Program-made: the position numbers and the translations under genes
Source: JBBDJG01 sp040880005
GTDB lineage: Bacteria; Actinomycetota; Thermoleophilia; Solirubrobacterales; JBBDJG01
Reading direction: 5' to 3'
NCBI GenBank assembly: GCA_040880005.1
Contig: JBBDJG010000011.1
Location: 1 to 32,940 of the forward strand
DNA: 32,940 bases
Shown: one piece after another, positions 1 to 7,955 of the stretch
Layout: every line of letters starts with the position of its first letter
Numbering within the stretch: the first letter of the stretch is position 1
The notes under the pieces: model-generated
Databases searched by the model: none
What the model was told of the DNA's origin: nothing
Seen by the model: only the letters and a program-made list of their open reading frames with translations

Positions 1-2
1 CG

Positions 3-53
3 GGTCGCCTGATCATGGAGTTTCGGGTGGAACGTTTGTGGGAGCCCCACTAG
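3..53 (+). CDS. Possible C-terminal end of a gene cut by the window edge
   Basis: An open frame enters from the left edge and ends at a TAG at 51-53, giving about 16 residues ending in RLWEPH. It could be the tail of a plus-strand gene, but so short a frame can be open by chance and the opposite strand is open here too. No family is recognisable. From 54 to 199 I see no gene or clear structural element. Confidence 0.2.
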   Translation, partial: GRLIMEFRVERLWEPH

Positions 54-199
54 CTTCTTCACGCGCGCAATCCTACGGCGTTCTCGAAGCGGTGGAGGGC
101 GCGCTAGGAGATGCGTCCACGACGCGAATGCCAGCTCGAACCGGCGCTACGCTTGCTCGCATGGCAAAGCACATTTCAGCGCCGGTTGCGAGCAACTCT

Positions 200-700
200 T
201 CAAAGCTCGTAAGAAACATCGGGCTTGCGGACGTCCAGCTCGACCAGCTCGTCGCCGGTGGCGATGCGGCCCTCGGTGAGGATGTCCGCACGCAGACCGC
301 CACGATCGACCAGACCGCGTAGCACGCCGGGATGCGTGAGCGCCTCGAGATGCGCACACGGATCACACAACCGGCGCCCGATGCACTCGACCTCGCCGAC
401 ACGAAAGCGACGACCAACGAGGTCGTTGAGCGCAACGCCGCTGGTGAGGACGTTGCGGCGCGCTTGCTCGGGACGTAGCTCGATGTCCTGGTCGCGCGCG
501 AGCTCCATCAGCGCCTCGCTCTCGATCAGGGTCAGGTCACGACCATTGCCCGACCCCTTGTCGGAGAACGTGCCGCTGCGCTCGAAGTAGCGGTCGCCTT
601 CGAGCCCCCGTCCCGGAACCGCCCGCGCGCTCCGTGCCATCGCAGGGAGTCGCTCGGCGCCGGAGCCGAGATAGATGGCCTCTACCTTTCCTGATTGCAT
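200..700 (-). CDS. MOSC domain protein
   Basis: This 166-residue protein matches the MOSC domain family (molybdenum cofactor sulfurase C-terminal domain), thought to handle sulfur carried on a conserved cysteine. The family hallmark GLEGDRY is near residues 32-38, followed by an acidic, glycine-rich stretch and LTLIE. The later segment ECIGRRLCDPCAHLE supplies the conserved cysteines. The length suits a stand-alone MOSC protein. I take the ATG at 700 because a CATAAT -10-like box (707-712) lies 6 nt upstream; an in-frame ATG at 718 would place that box inside the gene and would overlap the divergent promoter region. It is divergent from the cyclophilin. The substrate is unknown and no molybdenum gene lies nearby. 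Confidence 0.85.
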   Translation of the reverse strand: MQSGKVEAIYLGSGAERLPAMARSARAVPGRGLEGDRYFERSGTFSDKGSGNGRDLTLIESEALMELARDQDIELRPEQARRNVLTSGVALNDLVGRRFRVGEVECIGRRLCDPCAHLEALTHPGVLRGLVDRGGLRADILTEGRIATGDELVELDVRKPDVSYEL

Positions 701-738
701 GGCGAGATTATGGGCCAAAGCGTCCGGAACAGCCGCGA

Positions 739-744
739 TAGCTT
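739..744 (+). promoter_or_regulatory. -10 box, leaderless start of the cyclophilin
   Basis: TAGCTT fits the actinobacterial TANNNT -10 pattern and lies 7 nt before the GTG at 752, so transcription would begin at or beside the start codon. No convincing -35 was found. Confidence 0.4.
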
Positions 745-751
745 ATGCGTC

Positions 752-1207
752 GTGTCCACGGCAACACTCCACACGAACCGCGGCCCCGTGGCGATCGAGC
801 TGTTCGAAGACGACGCGCCCAAAACCGTGGAGAACTTCCAGAAACTCTCGGCCGACGGCTTCTACGACGGGCTGATCTTTCACCGCGTGATCAAGGACTT
901 CATGATCCAGGGCGGCTGTCCGCTGGGTACCGGAACCGGTGACCCGGGCTACAAGTTCGCCGACGAGATCAACGACCACAAGATCGCGCGCGGCGCACTC
1001 GCGATGGCGAACGCCGGGCCGGACATCAACGGCTCGCAGTTCTTTGTGGTCACCGCGGCCGAGTGCTCCTGGCTCGACGGCAAGCACACCGTCTTCGGGC
1101 GCGTGACCGAAGGGATGGATGCGATCGATGAGATCGAGGCGACCGAGACAGACGGAGCCGACCGGCCCGTGGAGCCTCAGCTGATCGAGCGCGTAGAGCT
1201 CGGCTAA
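752..1207 (+). CDS. Cyclophilin-type peptidyl-prolyl cis-trans isomerase
   Basis: This 151-residue single-domain cyclophilin catalyses cis-trans isomerisation of X-Pro bonds during protein folding, probably in the cytoplasm because no signal peptide is visible. The catalytic segment FHRVIKDFMIQGG runs from residue 43, with Arg45, Phe50 and Gln53 at the spacing of the human CypA catalytic residues. NGSQFFV and the W-LDGKHTVFGRV segment complete the binding pocket. The GTG at 752 is chosen over the in-frame ATG at 695 because homology begins directly after it, a TANNNT box precedes it by 7 nt, and the longer form would run into the MOSC gene. It converges with the universal stress protein across a 20-bp gap. 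Confidence 0.95.
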   Translation: MSTATLHTNRGPVAIELFEDDAPKTVENFQKLSADGFYDGLIFHRVIKDFMIQGGCPLGTGTGDPGYKFADEINDHKIARGALAMANAGPDINGSQFFVVTAAECSWLDGKHTVFGRVTEGMDAIDEIEATETDGADRPVEPQLIERVELG

Positions 1208-1208
1208 T

Positions 1209-1221
1209 CCGCCTACGGCGG
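1209..1221. terminator. Short hairpin between convergent genes
   Basis: CCGCC-TAC-GGCGG forms a 5-bp GC stem in the 20-bp gap between the cyclophilin stop and the UspA stop. There is no T-run on either side, so a bidirectional terminator role is only suggested by position. Confidence 0.3.
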
Positions 1222-1227
1222 CCGCAC

Positions 1228-1653
1228 CTATGATGGCACTACCAGCACCGGGCACGGCGGATCGTGCAGCAGCTTGTGTGTGACCGAGCCGAGCGCCGAG
1301 CGCACACGACTCTCGCCGTGCGTGCCCACGACAAGAAGACTCGCACCGCGCTCACCGGCTACCGAGCGCAGGACGTCTGCGGCCTTGCCGGGGAGCGCTT
1401 CGTAGTCGACGGTCAGCCCCGATTTGGACAGCTCGCGCTTCGCCGGCTCCAGCACCTCGTGCCCGACCTCGGCGAACTTGTGCTCGACATCGTCGAAAAA
1501 CTCGTAGTACCGGACCTCCGGCGGGATCCAGTACGCGTGGATGACTGTCAGCGAGTCGGGCGGCTCGGCCATCGCGACCGCGGCACGCAGGGCGGCGAGC
1601 GAGGCGCGCGCGCCGTCGAAGCCGATCACGAACCTACGACCGCTGCCGTTCAT
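1228..1653 (-). CDS. Universal stress protein (UspA family)
   Basis: This is a 141-residue single Usp domain, a cytoplasmic nucleotide-binding fold linked to stress survival. It opens with FVIGFDGARAS, the usual first strand and Asp. Near the end, GTHGESRVRSALGS (residues 110-123) resembles the ATP-binding loop G-2X-G-9X-G-S/T, but with eight rather than nine residues between the second and third glycines, so ATP binding should not be assumed. The ATG overlaps the stop of the upstream oxidoreductase as ATGA, implying co-transcription and coupled translation with that redox enzyme. Confidence 0.92.
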   Translation of the reverse strand: MNGSGRRFVIGFDGARASLAALRAAVAMAEPPDSLTVIHAYWIPPEVRYYEFFDDVEHKFAEVGHEVLEPAKRELSKSGLTVDYEALPGKAADVLRSVAGERGASLLVVGTHGESRVRSALGSVTHKLLHDPPCPVLVVPS

Positions 1654-2855
1654 GTGGCGATCATCGAGCCGGCGGTGTCAAGGCCCTTGCGTGCGAGGTA
1701 GGGCGACAGATAGCGGCCGGCGATCTTGCCCGGCGGCCACCACAAGGGCTGCTTCGAGAAGCCCGCTACGTCGCCCACTCCCCCTGCGACTTCGGTGCGC
1801 AGGTAGCGCGGCCCCGCTTCGGTGAGTAACAGGCCGCGCAACACCGGCCGGAAGGGCTGAGGCGTGATCGCCGCCCCGAATCGATTCGCGATCGTTTCCG
1901 ACGCGGCATCGGCCTGCTGGGCAGCGATTCCGCCCTGTTTGATCGGGAAGCTGGTCACGTCGCCCGCAGCGTAGACATCGCTCGTCTGCTCGACCAACCC
2001 GTAGCCGTCGATTCGCAGGAATCCGTTCGGGTCCTGCGCGATGCCGGGCAGCCTGTGGCCGGTTAGCCTGGGCGCGGCGATCACGCGCTCAGCGGCCACG
2101 CTCACCCCCGGCACGAGCAGCAACACGCCGTCTTTGACCCCCGCCGAATGGCTCGACGTGCGCAGATCGATGCGCCTGCTCGCAAGCAGAGCCGCCACCT
2201 CGTCGCTCGCCTTGCGTCCGAATAGACGCAGGGGCGCCTGCTCGGACGTGACCAACGACAGTTGCGTATCAGTCAGACCGAGCGCCGCAAGCCGCTCACT
2301 CGTCATGAGCGCCAGCTCGTAGAGCGGCAGCGGCCACACCGTGCCCGACGGCACCACGAATGCCACACTGTTCACGCGGCTCTGCTCGACCTCCGCGATC
2401 AGTCGTCCGACCGCGTCGCGGTCGTGCGGCCCGCGGAAGGTGAGCGCTCCATCCACCGCCGGCGACGCCTTCGCCCCGATCGCAATGATCAATGCGTCGT
2501 AGTGGCGCTCGTCACCCGAGCCCGTCCTGATCGTTTGCCGGTCGCAGTCCACCGCCGTCAGCGTGTCGCGAACTTGTTGCACACGCAGTTCCCGGGTGAT
2601 GTCATCGAGGTCGAAGCTCGGGGTCTCGGCTTGCTGGAACGGCTCAACAACCGAAAGGGGCACGTACACGAACTCGCTGTCCGGGCTCAGCAACTCGACC
2701 TCCACGAACTCGGAGGCCAGATGGTTGAGCGCGAGCATCGCCTCGAGCGCCGCCACACCGCCGCCGGCGACGATTACGACTGACTTCCTGCGGCGGGCAA
2801 TAATTGGCTGGCCTTTCTCCTCTTTTCGCTCCTCGCTCCACGGGCGTCGCCTCAA
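1650..2855 (-). CDS. FAD-dependent pyridine nucleotide-disulfide oxidoreductase-like protein
   Basis: This 401-residue flavoprotein resembles the NDH-2 / sulfide:quinone reductase superfamily. VVIVAGGGVAALEA (residues 26-39) is the N-terminal FAD-binding glycine motif and VYAAGDVTSFP near residue 295 is the second FAD contact. I see a single cysteine (in VDCDRQ) and not the paired catalytic cysteines of true sulfide:quinone reductases, so that reaction is unlikely; an NADH- or quinone-linked role is a guess. The start is uncertain. TTG at 2855 gives a charged 24-residue leader, but a strong AGGAGAAAGG ribosome-binding-like stretch lies inside that leader, pointing to tandem ATT codons at 2804/2801. 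The downstream UspA gene is coupled through ATGA. Confidence 0.85.
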   Translation of the reverse strand: MRRRPWSEERKEEKGQPIIARRRKSVVIVAGGGVAALEAMLALNHLASEFVEVELLSPDSEFVYVPLSVVEPFQQAETPSFDLDDITRELRVQQVRDTLTAVDCDRQTIRTGSGDERHYDALIIAIGAKASPAVDGALTFRGPHDRDAVGRLIAEVEQSRVNSVAFVVPSGTVWPLPLYELALMTSERLAALGLTDTQLSLVTSEQAPLRLFGRKASDEVAALLASRRIDLRTSSHSAGVKDGVLLLVPGVSVAAERVIAAPRLTGHRLPGIAQDPNGFLRIDGYGLVEQTSDVYAAGDVTSFPIKQGGIAAQQADAASETIANRFGAAITPQPFRPVLRGLLLTEAGPRYLRTEVAGGVGDVAGFSKQPLWWPPGKIAGRYLSPYLARKGLDTAGSMIAT

Positions 2856-2887
2856 GGCTAATCAGGCCTGTGCCGATCAGCATCCGA

Positions 2888-2916
2888 TTCGGCTACCGTG
2901 CCCGCCACCGTAGGAT
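2888..2916 (+). promoter_or_regulatory. Promoter of the GAF histidine kinase (leaderless)
   Basis: TTCGGC (2888-2893) and TAGGAT (2911-2916) are 17 bp apart, and the ATG follows after 6 nt. The -10 fits TANNNT and the -35 is a weak match to TTGACN. The predicted transcript begins at the start codon. Confidence 0.45.
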
Positions 2917-2922
2917 CTACGG

Positions 2923-4635
2923 ATGCAAGCCATGTCCACTGAGACACTCGACGAAGCGAGGTTGCGACGCCTGATCGAGGTCGGGCGAACGCTGGTCGGG
3001 GACCTCGACCTCGAGTCCGTCCTTCGGCAGGTGCTCGAAGCCGCCCGCGAACTGACCGGCGCACGCTATGCGGCGTTGGGCGTACTCGACCCCGGCCGCG
3101 CCCAGCTCGGGCGTTTCATCGCGCTTGGAATCGACGAGACCACGCGCAAGCGGATCGGCGACATACCCCGCGGACGCGGCGTGCTCGGCCTGTTGATCCA
3201 AGACCCGAGACCGCTGCGACTGACGAACGTCGGCGAGCACCCGGATTCCTACGGCTTTCCCGTCGGTCACCCGGTGATGAAGTCGTTCCTCGGCGTGCCG
3301 ATCGAGATCGGCGGCCAAGCGTGGGGCAACCTGTACCTGACCGACAAGCAGAACGGTGAGTTCGATCAGGTCGATGAAGACTCAGCCGTGACGTTGGCCG
3401 CCTGGGCCGCGATCGCGATCGAGAACGCCCGGCTCTACGAAGGCTCGCAGCAGCATCGTCACGAACTCGAGCGCGCTGTGGAAGGGCTCGAGGCGACCAC
3501 CGAGATCGCCCTCGCGCTGGGCGGTGAAACCGACCTCAAGCGCGTGCTGGAGCTGATAGTCAAGCGCGGCCGGGCATTGATCGCGGCAAAATCGCTCGTG
3601 ATCCTGCTCGCCGGGGGCAAGCACCTGAGTGTCGAGGCAACCGCCGGCCAGGTGCCGCCGAACCTCCTCGATCGGCGCATTCCGATCGAGGGCACCCTGC
3701 CGGGAGAGGTGCTGCGCAGGGGCATGGTGGAACTGGTGCCCGACGTATCTTCACGTCTGCGACTCGCACTCGGCGACCGCGGCGACGATTGGGCCGACAC
3801 GGCGATCCTCGCTCCGCTCGTCTTTCGGGGGGAGAATCTTGGAGTCATCGCCGGCTTCGACCGTACGAGCGCCGGTCCGGCCTTCACGACTGAGGACTCG
3901 CACCTGCTGCAGGCGTTTGCAGCCAGCGCGGCAACCGCCGTCGCGACAGCGAAGTCGGTGCAGGAGGACCGGGTGCGCTCGAGCATCGAAGCGTCCGAGC
4001 AGGAGCGCCGGCGCTGGGCCCGGGAGCTGCACGACGAGACGCTGCAAGGGCTGGGAGGCCTGCAAATGCTGCTCGCTTCCGCACTGCGAAAGGGAGGGTC
4101 CGCTGCGCTCGAGTCAGCTGCACGCGCGGCGGTTGACCACATCAATGTCGAGATCACGAGCCTCCGCAGCCTGATCACGGAGCTGCGGCCGGCCGCGCTC
4201 GACGAGATCGGACTCGAACCCGCGCTCGAAAGCCTCGTTCAGCGTTCCGCGGTCGCCTACGACCTCAAGATCGAATCCGAGCTCGAGCTGGGGCTTTCCG
4301 GCGCACGCCTTCCGGCCGAGCTGGAAAGCACCGTCTACCGACTGGTCCAGGAGGCGCTGACGAACGTGTCCAAGCACGCGTCGGCCTCGCATGTATGGCT
4401 GTCGGTGTCGCGCGTGGGCGAGATCGTGGAGGTCTCCGTCCGCGACGACGGCTCAGGATTCGAACCCGACCTCGCGAGCGGAGGTTTCGGCCTGGTCGGC
4501 ATGCGCGAGCGAGTCACGCTCGCCGGCGGCGAGCTGGAGATCTACTCGGCGCCCGGAAGCGGCGCTTCGATCCACGCGACCTTCCCGATCGAGCCCGATC
4601 ACACCCGGGGCGTGGCCGGCAGCGCCGCTGGCTAG
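2923..4635 (+). CDS. GAF-domain sensor histidine kinase (NarX/DevS-type)
   Basis: This 570-residue soluble kinase has two GAF-like sensor domains (about 25-165 and 200-345), then a HisKA_3 dimerisation domain and a HATPase_c domain. The phosphoacceptor is His370 in RELHDETLQG, typical of kinases that pair with NarL/LuxR regulators. The N box has Asn481 in EALTNVSKHA, DDGSGF near residue 509 is the G1 box, and GFGLVGMRERV is the G2 region. No transmembrane segment is visible, so it probably senses a cytoplasmic signal (redox, gas or small ligand; the ligand cannot be read from sequence). The only NarL/LuxR regulator in the window is at 7956-8624, on the other strand 3.3 kb away, and is the likely partner. 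Confidence 0.93.
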   Translation: MQAMSTETLDEARLRRLIEVGRTLVGDLDLESVLRQVLEAARELTGARYAALGVLDPGRAQLGRFIALGIDETTRKRIGDIPRGRGVLGLLIQDPRPLRLTNVGEHPDSYGFPVGHPVMKSFLGVPIEIGGQAWGNLYLTDKQNGEFDQVDEDSAVTLAAWAAIAIENARLYEGSQQHRHELERAVEGLEATTEIALALGGETDLKRVLELIVKRGRALIAAKSLVILLAGGKHLSVEATAGQVPPNLLDRRIPIEGTLPGEVLRRGMVELVPDVSSRLRLALGDRGDDWADTAILAPLVFRGENLGVIAGFDRTSAGPAFTTEDSHLLQAFAASAATAVATAKSVQEDRVRSSIEASEQERRRWARELHDETLQGLGGLQMLLASALRKGGSAALESAARAAVDHINVEITSLRSLITELRPAALDEIGLEPALESLVQRSAVAYDLKIESELELGLSGARLPAELESTVYRLVQEALTNVSKHASASHVWLSVSRVGEIVEVSVRDDGSGFEPDLASGGFGLVGMRERVTLAGGELEIYSAPGSGASIHATFPIEPDHTRGVAGSAAG

Positions 4636-4708
4636 TGGACCCCACGGCCACTCCGCGCCTTAACGCGATCATCACCAGTAGGACCTGGCGACCTGTCACC
4701 CTGAAGCT

Positions 4709-4921
4709 GTGGACGAGACCAAGACAGACGAGATCTTGATCCGCCGCCTTCAGTCCGGCCGGTTGAACAGCGCCGCCGACCTGCAGGAGGTGGAGCGAAT
4801 CGCGCGCGATCGCGGGATGAACAGGCTGGCGAGGCGAGCCTCCAGAAAACGACGCCGGCTCATGCGCTCGCGAAAGTCCACCGCAGCAAGGCTCCTCCGC
4901 CGGGCGCGTTCTCCGCGCTGA
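4709..4921 (+). CDS. Small basic ORF, hypothetical
   Basis: A GTG-started frame of 70 residues fills the gap between two kinase genes. The first 45 residues (DEILIRRLQSG, then LQEVERIARDRG) look like plausible amphipathic helix; the rest is very Arg/Lys-rich and overlaps the 3' end of the opposite-strand kinase by 62 bp. No good ribosome-binding site or -10 box precedes it and no family is recognised. It may be a chance open frame. The rest of 4636-4708 holds only a weak stem (AGTGG/CCACT) just after the GAF kinase stop. Confidence 0.27.
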   Translation: MDETKTDEILIRRLQSGRLNSAADLQEVERIARDRGMNRLARRASRKRRRLMRSRKSTAARLLRRARSPR

Positions 4922-6194
4922 CCGATCCGCCCTGCGATTCGGCCACCTGGCGCACGATCGCCAGCCCGAGCCCCGATCCGGGCATCCTGCGCGCGGCCGA
5001 AGACCGGTAGAAGCGATCGAATACGTGCGGCAGGTCCTGCTCCTCGAAGCCCGGGCCATGATCGCGCACGACCAGGGTGCCGTCGCGGACGCTCACCTCT
5101 ATCGGTGCTCCGTCGGCGGTCCATTTTGCGGCGTTGTCCAGCAGGTTGGTGACCGCTCGATCGAGACGCGCACGGTCTGCATGCGCAACGTACGGTTCGA
5201 GATCGGTTTCGAAGCGCACTTCCGGAGCGTGCGCATGCGCTCGACGCACCGCGTCGCGCACCAGCTCGTCGAACCGAATATCCTCCAGCTGGTCGGTGTG
5301 CTCGTCGCCCCGAGCGAGGTCGATCAGGTCGGTCACCAGTCCCGTCAGCTGCGTCTGTTGGTCGAGCATGTCCGACAGCAGCCGCTTGCGCTCTGCCGGC
5401 GGAATGTCGCGCGAGCGTTGCAGCACCTCGATGTTCGTGCGCAGGCTGGTGAGGGGCGTACGCAGCTCGTGCGACGCGTCAGCGACCAGCCGGCGCTGCG
5501 AGCGAACAGAGTCGTCCAGCTCCGAAAGCATCTCGTTGAAGCTATGGGCGAGCCGGCCGAGCTCGTCGCCTCCAGGCTCCGCGATGCGCTGACCGAGATC
5601 GTGCGTGACGGTCACGCGTTCGGTCGTCTCGGTCAGGCGCCGCACCGGCACCAGTGCCGCGCGCGACACGAGCCACCCCAGCAGCAGCGCCAGGCCGATC
5701 CCGACGAGGGCGACGATCGAGAGCGCCGTGGTGAGATGCCGCATCGTGCGATCGACCGCCGTCAGCGGCCGCCCGACTTCGATCGCGACGCCGTTGGCCA
5801 GCGACACGGTCAGCACGCGCAAGTGTGTGCCGTCGACGGTCACGTCGCGCCACAGCGCACCGCGCCGGCCGAGTGCCACTTCCCGGGCTCGAGGGTCGGT
5901 CGGCAGGCGGGGCGAGCCGCGCAGGGGGAACGACTCGTCCGTGTCGGCGCGGATCACCTGGGCAACTCCGGGAGCCTCACCGAACGGTGGTGGCGGAAGC
6001 TGCCTGATGTCGGGAAACTGCGCAAGCCGCTCGATGGCGAACGCGCGCGCGACCGTGGCTCGCGATTGCAGCGAGTCGTCGATCTGGCCGCGCAGCTCCG
6101 AGCGTACGATCGTGTGCACGGCGATCGAGGCACCGACGATTGCGACCGCGACCGCCGCTGCCGCCGCAAGCGATATGCGCGCGCGTAGGCTCAC
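4860..6194 (-). CDS. Membrane sensor histidine kinase with HAMP domain
   Basis: With the GTG at 6194 this is a 444-residue OmpR-type kinase. A first transmembrane helix (about 7-26) and a second (about 154-176) bracket a ~125-residue extracytoplasmic sensor region. A HAMP linker (about 177-231) leads to HisKA, whose acceptor is His242 in DASHELRTPL, then a HATPase_c domain with NLLDNAAKW (N box), VRDHGPGF and GSGLGLAIVRQV. The layout resembles MprB/CssS-type envelope-stress kinases, though the signal is unknown. An in-frame ATG at 6275 would add 27 residues before the first helix; I favour 6194 because the extra sequence looks non-coding and lies in a palindromic spacer. The partner regulator is directly upstream. 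Confidence 0.92.
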   Translation of the reverse strand: MSLRARISLAAAAAVAVAIVGASIAVHTIVRSELRGQIDDSLQSRATVARAFAIERLAQFPDIRQLPPPPFGEAPGVAQVIRADTDESFPLRGSPRLPTDPRAREVALGRRGALWRDVTVDGTHLRVLTVSLANGVAIEVGRPLTAVDRTMRHLTTALSIVALVGIGLALLLGWLVSRAALVPVRRLTETTERVTVTHDLGQRIAEPGGDELGRLAHSFNEMLSELDDSVRSQRRLVADASHELRTPLTSLRTNIEVLQRSRDIPPAERKRLLSDMLDQQTQLTGLVTDLIDLARGDEHTDQLEDIRFDELVRDAVRRAHAHAPEVRFETDLEPYVAHADRARLDRAVTNLLDNAAKWTADGAPIEVSVRDGTLVVRDHGPGFEEQDLPHVFDRFYRSSAARRMPGSGLGLAIVRQVAESQGGSVSAENAPGGGALLRWTFASA

Positions 6195-6391
6195 GAGATG
6201 ATTGATTCCGAATCCGCGTGCCCACGGGGGCGCGAGAATCGAGTTGGACGAGGATCTCGCGCTTCGCGCTCGCACGCACCTGCGGCGCTGGCGAGGCTGA
6301 TGCTTTCTGCATCAGCGAGCCCGAGGACGACGTTCCAGCGAGGATTCGCAGCGTCATCCGTGGGTGCGGGGAATTCGGAATTGATCATCTA
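6192..6391. repeat. Imperfect inverted repeat spanning the regulator-kinase spacer
   Basis: The regulator-kinase gap is bounded by inverted arms. Reading inward on opposite strands, both arms contain AGATGAT, then ATTCCGAAT, then a GC-rich run reaching CCCACGG, giving about 35 bp per arm with roughly 80% agreement by eye. One outer edge is the regulator stop codon and the other is the likely kinase start. Near the centre is a perfect 8-bp hairpin (GCTGATGC-TTTCT-GCATCAGC, 6296-6316). It could fold in the mRNA and set the regulator:kinase ratio. Confidence 0.6.
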
Positions 6392-7063
6392 GTCCCCCGA
6401 GCGCAGCACGTAGCCGAAGCCGCGCACAGTGTGCAGCAGCCGTGGCTCACCGCCCTCCTCGGTCTTGCGGCGCAGGTAACCCATGTACACGGAAATGGAG
6501 TTCGACTGGGGGCCGAAGTCGTAGCCCCAAACTCGGTCGAAGATGATCTCGCGCGTGAGCACCCGGCGCGGGTTGATCAGGAACAGCTCGAGCAGCAGGA
6601 ACTCGGTCCGGCTGAGATTCAGCTCTCGTTCACCACGAAACGCCTGCCGTGCGACCGGATCGAGGCGCAGATCGGCGAACTGCAGCATGTGACCTTCGGA
6701 CGGCGAGCCACGCCGCAGCAGCGCGCGCAACCGTGCGAGTAGCTCCTCGAGCGCAAACGGCTTGACGAGGTAGTCGTCGGCTCCGGCGTCCAGCCCCGCA
6801 ACTCGGTCCCCGATCGCATCCCTTGCGGTCAGCATCAGAACCGGAGTGGCGTCGTCCGACGCCCGCATCGTGCGACACACGTCGAGGCCGTCCATTCCGG
6901 GCATCAGCACGTCGAGCACGACCGCGTCAAAAGACGATGGGCCAAGGCTAGCGAGCGCCGCTTGTCCGTTTTCCGCAAGCTCGATCTCGTAACCCTCGAG
7001 CGCGAGCGCCCGCCGCAGCGAATCGCGCACCGCAGGCTCGTCGTCCACTACCAGGATCTTCAC
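6389..7063 (-). CDS. OmpR/PhoB-family response regulator (MprA-like)
   Basis: This 224-residue two-domain regulator has a receiver with DDE at 7-9, phosphoacceptor Asp51 in VVLDVLMPG, the Thr/Ser switch in LMLTARD, and Lys101 in LVKPF. The C-terminal winged helix includes LSRTEFLLLELFLINP and ends with the typical HTVRGFGYVLR. It should bind DNA as a dimer after phosphorylation by the kinase encoded downstream. The start is GTG at 7063. A near-palindrome, TTCA-GG-TGAA (7084-7093), lies about 20 bp upstream in the promoter and could be an autoregulatory site. Confidence 0.95.
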   Translation of the reverse strand: MKILVVDDEPAVRDSLRRALALEGYEIELAENGQAALASLGPSSFDAVVLDVLMPGMDGLDVCRTMRASDDATPVLMLTARDAIGDRVAGLDAGADDYLVKPFALEELLARLRALLRRGSPSEGHMLQFADLRLDPVARQAFRGERELNLSRTEFLLLELFLINPRRVLTREIIFDRVWGYDFGPQSNSISVYMGYLRRKTEEGGEPRLLHTVRGFGYVLRSGD

Positions 7064-7159
7064 AATGCTCTGATTCTCGTCACTTCAGGTGAAAGTTGTG
7101 TAAGTCGGCGCTATTGGGTGACGCAGCAGCCCGAATCGACGGTTCCGCGCCGGAGTTGC

Positions 7160-7897
7160 TCACACGCCCAGCAGCGCGCTCAGCGCCAGCATCAAAGCGG
7201 CGCCGGCGGTCGCACCGGCGAGGGCGCCACGCCAGCCGGCGACGAGTGCCCTCGGAGCCAGCTCGATCGCCACCAGTGCGAACATCGCGCCCGCGGCGAA
7301 CCCGAACGAGAACGGGAGCAGGCCGGCAACCGCGTCCACGAGTGCGAACGCCGCCACCGCGGCGACCGGCTGCGGCGCGCTCGTCCCGACCGCGGCCCAG
7401 AACTGCTGGCGAGCACTGAAGCCCGCCTGTGCCATCGGGATCGCGACGCTCGTTCCCTCGGGCACGTTCTGCAAGGCGATTGCGAGAATCACGAACAGCC
7501 CAAGACCGCCGGTGTGGGACGCATAGGCGGTTCCGATCGCCAGTCCTTCCGGCGCCGAGTGCACGAACAGCACGGCGAACACGAGCACCGAGCTGCGCAC
7601 GTCTCTGCCGCGCAGGCCCGCGACCCGCGGCTCGCGGTTCTTGAGCAGCAGTTGCGTGGCCAATACGAAGGCGGCCCCGGCAACCACACCGGACCACACC
7701 GCGGTGTCCGAGCCCTCGTTGAACGCGGGCAGCAGCAGCCCGACCACGGAAGCCACTCCCATTGTCCCCGCCGCAAAGCCCCACATGCCGGAACGCAGAC
7801 GCTCGGCGCGACTTCCGAGCAGGAACACCGGGATCGCGCCAACGCCGGTCGCCAACGCGGTCCCGCTCGCGGCAAGCACGAGGGTCAGGTAGTCCAT
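7160..7897 (-). CDS. ZIP-family divalent metal transporter
   Basis: This 245-residue hydrophobic protein has about eight membrane helices and the ZIP pattern. HSAPEGLAIGTAY in the fourth helix carries the His and Glu of the metal site, and LQNVPEGTSVAIPM in the fifth carries the matching Asn-x-x-Pro-Glu. Family members move zinc, iron or manganese into the cytoplasm; the metal cannot be assigned here. The ATG at 7897 gives a first helix directly from residue 4. It appears monocistronic between two regulator genes, with 96 bp to the OmpR regulator downstream. Confidence 0.9.
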   Translation of the reverse strand: MDYLTLVLAASGTALATGVGAIPVFLLGSRAERLRSGMWGFAAGTMGVASVVGLLLPAFNEGSDTAVWSGVVAGAAFVLATQLLLKNREPRVAGLRGRDVRSSVLVFAVLFVHSAPEGLAIGTAYASHTGGLGLFVILAIALQNVPEGTSVAIPMAQAGFSARQQFWAAVGTSAPQPVAAVAAFALVDAVAGLLPFSFGFAAGAMFALVAIELAPRALVAGWRGALAGATAGAALMLALSALLGV

Positions 7898-7955
7898 TGG
7901 CCGTTTACAGCGCCTCGAGCAGGGCCAGCTGGCCCGACGTCGCCGCTCCTCCCGT

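Noticed and set aside
701..718. Upstream ATG for the MOSC gene
   Set aside because: It would bury the CATAAT box and intrude into the divergent cyclophilin promoter; the six added residues show no homology.
1650..2855. Naming the flavoprotein a sulfide:quinone reductase
   Set aside because: The required cysteine pair is not seen; only a superfamily assignment is justified.
5025..6188. 387-codon plus-strand frame opposite the HAMP histidine kinase
   Set aside because: The minus strand carries all kinase boxes; the plus-strand product is His/Arg/Gln-rich with no family pattern.
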